A stretch of 34,165 nucleotides of DNA. Source: Sediminibacterium sp. Its GTDB lineage: Bacteria; Bacteroidota; Bacteroidia; Chitinophagales; Chitinophagaceae. Shown one piece after another: positions 16,465 through 24,935 of the stretch. Below the pieces are notes generated by a model that did not search any database, was not told the origin of the DNA, and worked only from the letters and a program-made list of their open reading frames with translations. Where the stretch lies: positions 1 through 34,165 of the forward strand of contig JAIYCS010000125.1 of assembly GCA_027487895.1 (NCBI GenBank). Reading direction: 5' to 3'. Each line of letters opens with the position of its first letter. Position 1 is the first letter of the stretch. Made by a program: the position numbers and the translations under genes.

Positions 16465-17850
16465 TTAATACAGTGCAAATGTTTTAATCATTGGTGCGCT
16501 TGTTGCTTCTTTAATGATAAGCCTTACAGCTGTTGCCTTTAAGGGCGTATCCAATAGTCCAATGTATTTGTGCCCAATACAAGAGCCCTCTTTAATTATT
16601 TTCCACTCGCCATTTATGTTCGCTTCAATTACAAAAGACCTAACACGTTCGCCTTCTTGAATGTTTTCTTGGATGACTATTTTGCTAAAAAATTTTTGAG
16701 ACGAAATGTTAATGGTATAATCTTTTTGTTGAGGCTTTAAGGAAGCTACAGGTGTTTTAAATACTTTTTTAATGCTATCGCCCCAGGCTGTAAGCATTGC
16801 AACATCTGCATTTGGAATAAGACCTCTATTGTCTGGTGTAATGCCAAGTATTAGTGTAGAATTGTGCCCCACCGACCCGTAATACATCTTCATCATTTTA
16901 TCGAGTGGGTTTACATGATGGTCTTCGTTAGGATTCCAGAACCAATCATGTCCACCTTTGTGGCCACGTAATGGCGCATCACTCATGGCAGGCATCCAAA
17001 ATTTGCCAGCAGGGTCGCCAGTTTTAAGCAGTGCAAAATTGTTTGCAAAAATGGTTTCTTGTTTTACCGCATGCGAAAACACAAAAGGGAATGTAGACCA
17101 TGAAGGGTAGGGTACTGTTCCAGACTCGGAGCCACCCCATCTAAAGTCGGCCTTTTGTGCGTTATGGTAAAAAAGACAATTGGGTTGATACTTTGTAACA
17201 ATGGGTAAAATGTTGGGTCCATTTTTTGAAGGATCATCGGCGCCGCCATCAAACCAAATCATAAATAATTTGCCATAACGTGTGCAAAGTTCAGTTACCA
17301 TTTGTTCACACATATTTTTATAAGCCGCTTGTCTGCGTTTTACAAATTCACTAGTTCCTTCAATTTTAAAATCATGCACACCTAAATATGAATTCCATCG
17401 GATGCCTACATAAATGCCCGGCTCAACGCCATATTTACGACAAGAGTTTACAAAATCACGAACAATATCACCTTTACCATTTTGAAATTTGATCGCTTTC
17501 ATGCAGTAAGGGTTTGCATCACTTTGGTAAAGGGCAAATCCTGTTTCATGCGTAACAGTGAGTACTGCAAATTTGGCACCACCTGCTTTAGCAGCTTGTA
17601 TCCACTGGTCTGTATTTAACTGTGTTGGGTTAAAAATATTAGCGTTATTAAAAGGTGTGATTCTATTTTGCGCCTGGTTGTAGGGCGTACCCTGAAACAC
17701 CGGCAAATCATAAGAAATGAGGACACCTACTTCTGCTCTTTGCCAAGCTAGTTGAGGAGCAGTGGGTTTTGGCATTTCGCTCTGTGCAACTTGTGCGCTA
17801 GTAGCAGAGCTAATGAATAAGGCAATTAAAATCCAATATTTTTTAAACAT
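16465..17850 (-). CDS. GH29 alpha-L-fucosidase-like protein with a non-canonical -1 subsite
   Basis: The 461-residue secreted protein (signal MFKKYWILIALFISSATSAQ) has a GH29 (beta/alpha)8 barrel to about residue 365 and a C-terminal beta-sandwich resembling the end of GH29-B enzymes. The nucleophile is Asp201 in MIWFDGG, and a candidate acid/base is Glu242 in RWGGSESG, so catalysis looks feasible. The strand that normally reads FIHWG or FIHFG and supplies a substrate-binding His is here VLISYDLP, with Ser46 at the His position. The usual AKHHDGF loop is VTHETGF. This points to an altered substrate pocket rather than a dead enzyme. It is the last gene of the GH95-GH29-GH29 operon (9-bp gap upstream). 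The GH29 fold is firm; strict fucosidase activity is uncertain. Confidence 0.88.
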   Translation of the reverse strand: MFKKYWILIALFISSATSAQVAQSEMPKPTAPQLAWQRAEVGVLISYDLPVFQGTPYNQAQNRITPFNNANIFNPTQLNTDQWIQAAKAGGAKFAVLTVTHETGFALYQSDANPYCMKAIKFQNGKGDIVRDFVNSCRKYGVEPGIYVGIRWNSYLGVHDFKIEGTSEFVKRRQAAYKNMCEQMVTELCTRYGKLFMIWFDGGADDPSKNGPNILPIVTKYQPNCLFYHNAQKADFRWGGSESGTVPYPSWSTFPFVFSHAVKQETIFANNFALLKTGDPAGKFWMPAMSDAPLRGHKGGHDWFWNPNEDHHVNPLDKMMKMYYGSVGHNSTLILGITPDNRGLIPNADVAMLTAWGDSIKKVFKTPVASLKPQQKDYTINISSQKFFSKIVIQENIQEGERVRSFVIEANINGEWKIIKEGSCIGHKYIGLLDTPLKATAVRLIIKEATSAPMIKTFALY

Positions 17851-17859
17851 AGGTTTTGT

Positions 17860-19539
17860 TTAAGGTCTTTGTCTGATTTTAAATATACCTCTATTTTGAA
17901 AAACCTGGTTATCGGAGCGCATATATAAAGTAAGGGTAGAAGAACTGTTGTTGCTTACTTGCGATGTTCTATTAATATAAAACGTTCGGTTATCTTTTGA
18001 AGACAAATACGATTGCATGGTATTTTGATTTTCAAAATTAATAATTGCACTATCAACAGAAGTGCCTGTTACGGCAACATCTGCTAAAAATACAACCTCG
18101 TATTGCCCTGGTTTAGTAATAAAATTATTGAGGTTGAGCGTGATGGTGTCTTTGTTGTTTTTAAATGTTTTGGTATCCCATGTACCACAAATAGCCCAGT
18201 CGTTGGTTTCGGTGGGAGCTGGCGAATAGGTGTAGTTTGTTACGTGATAGGCTTTAAGGGAACGTAGTAATGGTGTGTCTGCAAAACTGGGGATTGTAAG
18301 TTTTATGGTAGTTACATTCGTTGTAGCAAAAGCATCAATTTTTTTTCGACCCACCGATGAACCTTGTGCGAGTGTTATCCAACCATTGTTTGTTTTGCCT
18401 TCTATTTTGTAATGTCGTATGCGGTGCCCCATGCGGTAATCTTCTTCAATAACTATATGGTTAATGGGTGTAGAGGTTGTAAAGTCAATTGTAAAAACAG
18501 CGCCTTTTTTGTTTGTTATTTGCTGTACGGGTTTAGCAAACCGGCGTTCAATTTCATCACCCAATGCTTTGTAGGCTGCTTGATCTCCTACTGTTATTTT
18601 ACCCGTGGTATCTGGTGATGCGTTTAACAGCATAACGCCTCCATACCCCGCCGATTTGTAGTACATGTCTAGTAGATTTTGCTGCGACTTTCTCTTTTTT
18701 TCGTTGGTCGGGTTCCAAAACCAATTATGGTTGTAAAGGGGCGCATCAGCCTCAAGCGGCGCCCATACATCTCCGTTAGGATCATCGTCGTACTGTGTGG
18801 CTACACCGCTTTGTAGGGCCTTTTTTGTAACAGTGTTCCATGCTGGATAGGCAAGCATGCCAGATTCGGTACCTGGCCATCTAATAGATGCTTTTTTACT
18901 CTGAAAAATAACCGACTTGCTAGCGTGTTTGGTTAAAATATCATCAATGTCTATAATGCAGTTGCCATCAAACCAAACTTCTAACATGGGGCCATATTTG
19001 GTAAGTACTTCTGTGAGTTGTTGTCTAAAAACTTTATTGTAAGCGTCTTGTAAAGAAGGGTCGGTTGTTTTTCCGCCACTTCCAATGCCGGCTCCATATT
19101 TTACATCTCCCGGATAAATATAAATGCCCAAGTTGAGTCCATATTTTTTGCAAGAGGCTGCAACATCTGCGAGCAAATCGCCTTTGCCATTTTTCCACGG
19201 AATATTTTTTACACTATAATCGGTGGTATTTGTTTGCCACCAACAAAATCCACCTACGTGTTTGGCAACAAAAATAATTTGTTTAGCTCCCCAAGACTTT
19301 GCTACCCTGCACCATTCGTCAGTGTCTAAGTTTGTAGGATTGATTCTTGACATATCAAACTTGCCTGTTTCGTCGTACTCACTTCCAAGCCAAGTAGCTA
19401 CGCCAAAATGAATAAACATAATTCTTTCTTGTTCCTGCCACTTGTATTGGACAGCAGATGGTTTAGCGAGCGGTGTTTTTTGCGCAAAACCAAAACTGGT
19501 ACTGCAAAGTGTAATAAGAATGAGCAGATAATATTTCAT
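17860..19539 (-). CDS. GH29 alpha-L-fucosidase (subfamily B-like) with C-terminal beta domains
   Basis: This 559-residue exo-enzyme should release terminal alpha-L-fucose by a retaining mechanism. After a signal peptide (MKYYLLILITLCSTSFGFAQ) the barrel shows FIHFGVATW with the expected substrate His, AKHVGGFCWW, nucleophile Asp191 in LEVWFDGN, and candidate acid/base Glu225 in RWPGTESG. The last of these resembles the GH29-B motif of 1,3/1,4-fucosidases. Residues about 340-440 form a discoidin-like sandwich, and a further beta-rich segment (about 450-559) extends it. The mature protein should be periplasmic or surface-exposed. It is the middle gene of the operon, 21 bp after the GH95 gene. 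Fucosidase assignment is secure by motif; linkage preference is inferred. Confidence 0.94.
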   Translation of the reverse strand: MKYYLLILITLCSTSFGFAQKTPLAKPSAVQYKWQEQERIMFIHFGVATWLGSEYDETGKFDMSRINPTNLDTDEWCRVAKSWGAKQIIFVAKHVGGFCWWQTNTTDYSVKNIPWKNGKGDLLADVAASCKKYGLNLGIYIYPGDVKYGAGIGSGGKTTDPSLQDAYNKVFRQQLTEVLTKYGPMLEVWFDGNCIIDIDDILTKHASKSVIFQSKKASIRWPGTESGMLAYPAWNTVTKKALQSGVATQYDDDPNGDVWAPLEADAPLYNHNWFWNPTNEKKRKSQQNLLDMYYKSAGYGGVMLLNASPDTTGKITVGDQAAYKALGDEIERRFAKPVQQITNKKGAVFTIDFTTSTPINHIVIEEDYRMGHRIRHYKIEGKTNNGWITLAQGSSVGRKKIDAFATTNVTTIKLTIPSFADTPLLRSLKAYHVTNYTYSPAPTETNDWAICGTWDTKTFKNNKDTITLNLNNFITKPGQYEVVFLADVAVTGTSVDSAIINFENQNTMQSYLSSKDNRTFYINRTSQVSNNSSSTLTLYMRSDNQVFQNRGIFKIRQRP

Positions 19540-19560
19540 TTAAATAATTTTTGACCTACG

Positions 19561-22065
19561 TTAAAATGATAGTGGTGTATTGGTATTTACCGTTTCAAGT
19601 TTTCCGTTACAATAAATACTTGCTTGCTTTTGTGTGCTAGACTTAATGTACAAGCTGGTTACCCGTCCTTTATTCCATTTCATGTCAATTTCATAATTGC
19701 CTCTTGCTTTAAGGCCATTAACAGCTCCTGCGTTCCAAGCCTTTGAAATAGCGGGTAAAAGTTCTATATAACCTGAATGAGATTGAACGAGCATTTCAGC
19801 TACTGCTGCAGCACCTCCAAAGTTTCCATCTATTTGAAAAGGAGGATGTGCATCTAATAGATTTGGATACGTGCCACCCATATTGTTGTAATTTTCCTTG
19901 GTTTCATCGGGTGGAACAAACTTTAAAAGTTCACGGTACATTTTGTAGGCGTGTTCTCCGTCTTTTAGTCTTGCCCATAAATTAATACGCCAACCTTTAG
20001 ACCAGCCAGTGGTTTCATCACCTTTAATCTCTAGTGTTTTTTTAGCAGCCATCGCAATATCGGGTGTTTGCGTAAGCGTCACATGTGTGCCCGGATATAA
20101 GCCATATAAATGACTTTGGTGCCTATGCGTAGGCTCCACATCCTGCCAATCGTAATACCATTCTTGTAAATTTCCGGCTTTGCCTACTTGGTAGGGATGT
20201 AATTTATCGAGCGCTGCTTTTATATTTTTTGAAAAGTCAAGATCATTTTTAAGCACATCCTGCGCTGCAATAATTCCTAAAAATAATTCACGAATCATGG
20301 CAAGGTCTGCAGTACCACCATATAAAGTGCTACCCTTAAAACCTGTTGGGGTAATAAAATAATTTTCTGGAGAAGTAGAAGGAGAAGTAATGAGTTTTCC
20401 GTTCTTGTCAGGGATCAGCCATGCCAAACAAAATTCCGCAGCACCCTTCATAACCGGATATTCTTTTTGTAGATAGCCGGTGTCTTGTGTAAATAAAAAA
20501 TGTTCCCAAATATGTGCCGAAGCCCAAGTGCCACCCATTGGCCAATTGGCCCAACTAGGATCTCCGTCTCCAAAATTCCCTACCGGATTAGACATGGCCC
20601 ATATATCTGAATTGTGGTGCGATACCCAGCCTGGCATATTGTAAAATGTTTTAGCAGTTGTTTTGCCGGTGACAGATAGATTTTTTAAAAACTGCAAAAA
20701 CGGCATATGCATTTCTGATAAATTGGTGTTTTCTGCTAACCAATAATTTTCTTCGGCATTGATGTTCATGGTATAATTGCTAGACCATGGTGGTTGTAAA
20801 TATGAATTCCAAATACCTTGTAAGTTGGCAGGAACACCGGGGGTTCTGGAACTACTAATTAAAAGGTAACGACCAAATTGAAAATATAAAGTTTCAAGGT
20901 AGGGGTCTGCTTCTCCTTTGGCGTAGCGTTGTAATCTTTCATTGGTAGGGAGTTGTGGAGCAGCAGCGCCATCTAATTGTAAAGCAACCCTGTCAAAATA
21001 ATTTTGATAATCTTTGGTGTGTCTTTTTTTAATAGCGTCCCATCCTGTTTTAACTGCACTAGCAAGTTGGGTTTTTGCAATCGCCACCTGATCACGACCA
21101 TTTGTGGCCGGATTTTTATCAAATCCATTAAAACTTGTTGCCATCGATACATAAATAGTTGTAGCTGTTGCATTTGAAATTTGAATACTGGAATCGGTAT
21201 AGGTTATTTTACCATCATTAGATACTACTTGAATTTGTGTCGAAAAACGGGTTCCTTTTTTACTATCAAATACCACCGAATTAGGTTTTTTTCCTAAATA
21301 GTTAGGGTCGGCTTTAATGGGTGCGGTACCACTCACTTCTAAAACATTGTTTGCCGTTTTTGTTGTGTATTTAAGTAAAGATTCAAATGCGATACTATAG
21401 TTTAGTCCACCCTTTTGTTTTGACGTTAGTTTAATGGCAAAAATTTTATCGGGATGTGAAACCAGGTATTCTCTTTCGATGGTGTTGTTGCTCGATTCAA
21501 TTTTAACAGCGGCTACAGCATCATGTATATTTAACTCACGGTAATAATTACTAATGAATGGATCATTGTTAAAGGTTAATAAAAGTGTACCGAGTGGTGC
21601 GTACGACTCCGAAAATTTACCTTGTAATTTTTTAATAAGCGTTTGCGCTTTTTTATAATTGTTGTCCGCTAAAGCTTCTCTAACGTCTGGCAAATGTTTG
21701 TATGCATTTGGATTCATATTGGCATTTACTGGTTCGCCAGACCATAGTGTTGCATCATTTAAATATATTTTATCGATAGAAATACCCCCAAATACGGTGG
21801 CTCCGTGCTGGCCGTTACCAAGTACTAAGGCTTCTTCAAAATATTTGGCAGGGCTTTCATACCATAATTTTAATGGCGCATTAATGGCTGCGTTAATGGC
21901 AGCGCTTGATGTTATGTTGGAAGCTCCTTTAGTTGTAGTAGTCGCTTTGTTGATTCCAGATTTCGCACCCGCTTTTGCTGGCTTTACAGTTGTTGGTTTT
22001 TTTTGAGCCAACCCTAAAAAAGTAGATGTTGTAAATAGGGTAAAGAGTATCGCTTTGCGTATCAT
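19561..22065 (-). CDS. GH95 alpha-L-fucosidase (or alpha-L-galactosidase)
   Basis: GH95 enzymes invert alpha-L-fucosides, classically alpha-1,2-fucose, and some act on L-galactose. The 834-residue protein has a signal (1-20) and then an unusual Lys/Ala/Thr-rich low-complexity linker (about 21-63). The canonical domain order follows: N-terminal sandwich with EALVLGNGQHGATVFGG, an (alpha/alpha)6 barrel from about 360, and a C-terminal sandwich. Catalytic features match Bifidobacterium AfcA: Asn434 and Asn436 in TMNINAEENYW, general acid Glu567 in SPSTSPENYF, and Asp746 in FQIDGNFGG. It is the first gene of a three-gene operon (GH95, GH29, GH29), and its upstream region is shared with the divergent CBM9-like gene. 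The family call is very secure. Confidence 0.95.
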   Translation of the reverse strand: MIRKAILFTLFTTSTFLGLAQKKPTTVKPAKAGAKSGINKATTTTKGASNITSSAAINAAINAPLKLWYESPAKYFEEALVLGNGQHGATVFGGISIDKIYLNDATLWSGEPVNANMNPNAYKHLPDVREALADNNYKKAQTLIKKLQGKFSESYAPLGTLLLTFNNDPFISNYYRELNIHDAVAAVKIESSNNTIEREYLVSHPDKIFAIKLTSKQKGGLNYSIAFESLLKYTTKTANNVLEVSGTAPIKADPNYLGKKPNSVVFDSKKGTRFSTQIQVVSNDGKITYTDSSIQISNATATTIYVSMATSFNGFDKNPATNGRDQVAIAKTQLASAVKTGWDAIKKRHTKDYQNYFDRVALQLDGAAAPQLPTNERLQRYAKGEADPYLETLYFQFGRYLLISSSRTPGVPANLQGIWNSYLQPPWSSNYTMNINAEENYWLAENTNLSEMHMPFLQFLKNLSVTGKTTAKTFYNMPGWVSHHNSDIWAMSNPVGNFGDGDPSWANWPMGGTWASAHIWEHFLFTQDTGYLQKEYPVMKGAAEFCLAWLIPDKNGKLITSPSTSPENYFITPTGFKGSTLYGGTADLAMIRELFLGIIAAQDVLKNDLDFSKNIKAALDKLHPYQVGKAGNLQEWYYDWQDVEPTHRHQSHLYGLYPGTHVTLTQTPDIAMAAKKTLEIKGDETTGWSKGWRINLWARLKDGEHAYKMYRELLKFVPPDETKENYNNMGGTYPNLLDAHPPFQIDGNFGGAAAVAEMLVQSHSGYIELLPAISKAWNAGAVNGLKARGNYEIDMKWNKGRVTSLYIKSSTQKQASIYCNGKLETVNTNTPLSF

Positions 22066-22187
22066 ATTCAGTGTTAAGTGATTAGAACTTGACTTAAAAG
22101 TAAAAATAAGTTCGCATAATTAATGAAATAAAACGAAGCTATGTTTTGTTATTTTCTTACATTTAATAAACCATCAAAAGCTTGTAC
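22066..22187. promoter_or_regulatory. Divergent promoter region between the GH95 operon and the CBM9-like gene
   Basis: This 122-bp AT-rich gap must serve the GH operon on the minus strand and the CBM9-like gene on the plus strand. On the minus strand, plus 22095-22102 reads TACTTTTA, one base from the -7 consensus, without a good -33. ACTTGACTTAA at 22087-22097 is loosely like the CTTAAGT motifs upstream of susC, but too degenerate to claim as a shared operator. Confidence 0.35.
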
Positions 22188-22910
22188 ATGAAGTACCTGA
22201 CAAAGCTATCGGCGATCATTTTTACTCTTTTGCTCGTAAATACAACACGGGTGTTGGCGAGCTCGGTAGCATTTCAGGATACGCTTAAGGTAAATAAAGT
22301 ATTACCCTTTGAAATGGATGGGGCTGGTAGCCATCCAAACTGGAATAATACGAGTTGGATAAACCTCATTCAACTCGATTCTAGTAGTTTGGATTATCCT
22401 TCAAAATTTAAAATATTGTATGCCGATAGTGGAGTGTATGTTTTGTTTTCTGGGCTTGATAAAAAAATAACCTCGCCGTATAAAAATGATTTTGAGGATT
22501 TATTTAGAGCCGATGTTTTTGAAGTTTTTTTTCATCCCGAACCTAGCACGCCCATTTATTTAGAGTATGAAATAAATGCCTACAACGCCGAGCTCGTGCT
22601 TCTTGTGCCACATTTAAACAAAAAAACATTTGGCTGGGCTCCCTGGAAATATACTGGCACCAAAAAAGTAATTAAAAAAGTACAGGTACACCAGCAAAAC
22701 AACGAAATGCACAAGTGGACTGCCGAACTATACTTTCCATTTAAATTATTTATACCCTTACAAAATTTGGACGTAAAAAAAGGCACTTGTTGGAATGCCA
22801 ATTTTTATAGACTTGATTACGACGACACAAAAATGATTAAATGGGCCTGGTCACCCATTGTAAAAAGCTTTCATGAATTTGAAAAGTACGGTGTTATCCA
22901 GTTCAACTAA
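22188..22910 (+). CDS. Secreted carbohydrate-binding family 9-like protein
   Basis: The 240-residue product (ATG at 22188; a TTG at 22182 would add only two residues) carries a signal MKYLTKLSAIIFTLLLVNTTRVLA. It is then a single CBM9-like beta-sandwich spanning the rest. Recognisable strands are LPFEMDGAGSHPNWNNTSW near the start, FKILYADSGVYVLFSG, ADVFEVFFHPEPSTPIYLEYEIN, WTAELYFPFKLF, and CWNANFYRLDY with the closing WAWSPIVKSFHEFEKYGVIQF. Such stand-alone CBM9-like proteins are frequent in Bacteroidota PULs, where they probably bind sugar ends, although none of the aromatic binding residues can be assigned with confidence here. It is transcribed away from the GH operon, and its stop is 7 bp from the convergent transporter stop. 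Confidence 0.88.
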   Translation: MKYLTKLSAIIFTLLLVNTTRVLASSVAFQDTLKVNKVLPFEMDGAGSHPNWNNTSWINLIQLDSSSLDYPSKFKILYADSGVYVLFSGLDKKITSPYKNDFEDLFRADVFEVFFHPEPSTPIYLEYEINAYNAELVLLVPHLNKKTFGWAPWKYTGTKKVIKKVQVHQQNNEMHKWTAELYFPFKLFIPLQNLDVKKGTCWNANFYRLDYDDTKMIKWAWSPIVKSFHEFEKYGVIQFN

Positions 22911-22917
22911 ATAAGAT

Positions 22918-23991
22918 TTAGTTTTTTGGTTCCCGTTTATGCCAGTAGGATGCTAAAATAGATCCCGTGATATTCATAAACGGCCCAAACACAGCAGGCG
23001 CGAGTCCCATAGTGGCAGCTTTGCCTAATTTTTCGGCAAGGCCAGAAGCGAGTCCGCCATTTTGCATACCTACTTCGATTGCAATGGTCCTACAATCTTT
23101 TTCGCCCAGTTTAAATACGCGTCCAAACCAATAACCAAAAAGGTATCCCGAAGTGTTGTGTATAAACGATACTAAAATTAATAAAGGTCCAATGGTAAGT
23201 AAGCTTTTACTTCCAGCCGCTGTGATAACAATAATAATAGTGGCAATACCAAACATAGAAACAGAAGGCATGAGCTTGTCTAGCCAAGTTGTTTTTCCTT
23301 TGATATATTTATTAAATAAAAGTCCTAAAACAATAGGAACAATTACTATTTGCAAAATATGCACAAACATATCGCTGGCTTTAATTTCTATGAATTGTCC
23401 ACCAAGTACTTTCATTAAAAAAGGCGTTAAAAAAGTAGCTAAAATGGTGCTTACACTTGTGAGGGTTACAGAAAGTGCAAGATTTGCCTTTGCTAAATAA
23501 GACATCACATTAGAAGCTAAACCACAGGGCATAGAGCCAATGAGTACAATACCAGCCGCAATTTCTGGTTCAAAATTAAATAAGGTAGCAAGTGCAAAAC
23601 CCATCAATGGCATAAATGTAAAATGCCCAATGAGTCCAATGAATACTGCTTTTGGTTGTTCGGCTACGCGTTTAAAATCTTGTAAGCCTATTTCGGTACC
23701 CATACCAAACATGATAATTTGAATGAGTGGCGTAATGAGTCCTTTTAATTTAAATCCACCTATTTCAATAAAATATTGCGGATAGTTTAGGGTAATACAA
23801 ACGCATGCTAAAATAACCATGGTAAAACTAAGACCTTGATAGGTTTTGGTATGTTTTACGCCCAAGCTTAATGATAAAAAACCAAGTGATATACATAAAC
23901 CTAAAAAACTTGTTTGCTGCAAGGCATATAAAATACCCGTGAGTGCAAATAAGGCTAAGGAAATATAAAAGTATAGTTTGTAGTTTTTCAT
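22918..23991 (-). CDS. Bile acid:sodium symporter (BASS) family transporter
   Basis: The 357-residue integral membrane protein shows about ten hydrophobic helices and the BASS/SBF (PF01758) signatures. These are the crossover segment GSMPCGLASNVMSYLAKANLALSVTLTSVSTILATFLTP and the C-terminal ECRT-like helix region DCRTIAIEVGMQNGGLASGLAEKLG. Members import organic anions with sodium, including bile acids, pyruvate, pantothenate and 2-keto acids. Two extra N-terminal helices (about 1-70) precede the core. It is the last gene of the five-gene minus operon, 21 bp after the RraA-like gene. That placement suggests import of the small carboxylate made by the exported enzymes encoded upstream (inference). 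The family assignment is firm; the substrate is open. Confidence 0.92.
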   Translation of the reverse strand: MKNYKLYFYISLALFALTGILYALQQTSFLGLCISLGFLSLSLGVKHTKTYQGLSFTMVILACVCITLNYPQYFIEIGGFKLKGLITPLIQIIMFGMGTEIGLQDFKRVAEQPKAVFIGLIGHFTFMPLMGFALATLFNFEPEIAAGIVLIGSMPCGLASNVMSYLAKANLALSVTLTSVSTILATFLTPFLMKVLGGQFIEIKASDMFVHILQIVIVPIVLGLLFNKYIKGKTTWLDKLMPSVSMFGIATIIIVITAAGSKSLLTIGPLLILVSFIHNTSGYLFGYWFGRVFKLGEKDCRTIAIEVGMQNGGLASGLAEKLGKAATMGLAPAVFGPFMNITGSILASYWHKREPKN

Positions 23992-24012
23992 CTGTTTATT
24001 TTTTAAAGAAGC

Positions 24013-24930
24013 TTACCAGGTTCTTTTTTCTAAAAATTTTTCGAGTGAAGCTTTTGTGATTTGAGGTTCGTTGGGGTGCGCTACTATCCAGTTTAAAAAA
24101 GCGGTTTTAATGGTTTCATTCCACTGACTATCTATTTGTCCAGCAGTAAATGTTCCAGCCTTTAATACATCTTTTGAAAACCTGTCTCTCACCGCAATAA
24201 ATTCGGCGGTAGCTACTACTTTTTCTGCCATGTGCGCAGGTATAAATAAAACGCCTTCTCTTTCTGAGAGTACGAGGTCGCCAGGTAGTACAACGGCTGC
24301 GCCAATTCTGATGGGGCTGTTAAGTCCAATGAGTACTACTTCTTCTAAAAAGGAAGGATGAAAATCCCTAACGTACGCGTTAAAGCCTTTGATTTGTGCA
24401 AGCCCCGATAAATCTCTTGCGGCGCCATCAAAAATAACACCATTGCCTGTTTTATTAAATATGGATGCGCCTAAGTTATCGCCAATGAGTGTGCCTTGCG
24501 CAATTTTTCCAAATGCTTCGGCAACATATACGTCTCCTTTTTGAAGTACTTGAATAGGCCATGCGTTGGTATTGCCAGTGCGACCTTCATTTTTTCCACG
24601 CTCTTTAATAAGGGCTTCTATATCGGGTCTAGTAGGGCTATAGCGCGCGGTAACAACCCTGCCTACAACAGGAACATTGTCATGCACCATTTTCCAATTA
24701 CCTTCGAATTGATTTTTATAACCTTCGTTATAAAGTACTTGCCATGCTTCTTCGATACCAATTTTTTTGGCTCTTTCTATAATGGCATCAGGTATTTTAG
24801 GTCTACCATCTTCAAATCTTTCACCCTTCCACTGTGATGTCAGGTATATAAGTTCCGAAGCAGGAAACTGTTGCGCATTTGATATATAAAAGCAAGCAAT
24901 AAGTAATAATAAGAGACCCGTTTTTTTCAT
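24013..24930 (-). CDS. Exported RraA-family protein (HMG/CHA-aldolase-like)
   Basis: RraA-fold proteins include class II 4-hydroxy-4-methyl-2-oxoglutarate / 4-carboxy-4-hydroxy-2-oxoadipate aldolases, which release pyruvate, and the RNase E regulator RraA. The 305-residue product has a Sec signal (MKKTGLLLLLIACFYISNAQ), so a role on cytoplasmic RNase E is excluded. The core (about 85-250) contains GDNLGASIF, and the divalent-metal and substrate motif DGAARD (Asp168, Arg172, Asp173), followed by the usual RIGAAVVLPGDLVLSEREGVLFIP. The metal-binding motif is intact, so it may act as an aldolase or related lyase/decarboxylase. Its start lies 5 bp from the PLP enzyme's stop, indicating coupled expression and a shared pathway. 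The fold is certain; the reaction is inferred. Confidence 0.88.
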   Translation of the reverse strand: MKKTGLLLLLIACFYISNAQQFPASELIYLTSQWKGERFEDGRPKIPDAIIERAKKIGIEEAWQVLYNEGYKNQFEGNWKMVHDNVPVVGRVVTARYSPTRPDIEALIKERGKNEGRTGNTNAWPIQVLQKGDVYVAEAFGKIAQGTLIGDNLGASIFNKTGNGVIFDGAARDLSGLAQIKGFNAYVRDFHPSFLEEVVLIGLNSPIRIGAAVVLPGDLVLSEREGVLFIPAHMAEKVVATAEFIAVRDRFSKDVLKAGTFTAGQIDSQWNETIKTAFLNWIVAHPNEPQITKASLEKFLEKRTW

Positions 24931-24935
24931 ACAAT

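Noticed and set aside
17853-17863. Minus-strand TTAAACAAAAC, partial copy of the susC-leader 14-mer
   Set aside because: Only 11 of 14 bases match. It spans the stop codon of one gene and the A-rich start region of the next, so chance is sufficient.
24013-24930. Annotation as regulator of RNase E activity
   Set aside because: The signal peptide removes it from the cytoplasm. The DGAARD metal motif fits aldolase-like members of the fold.
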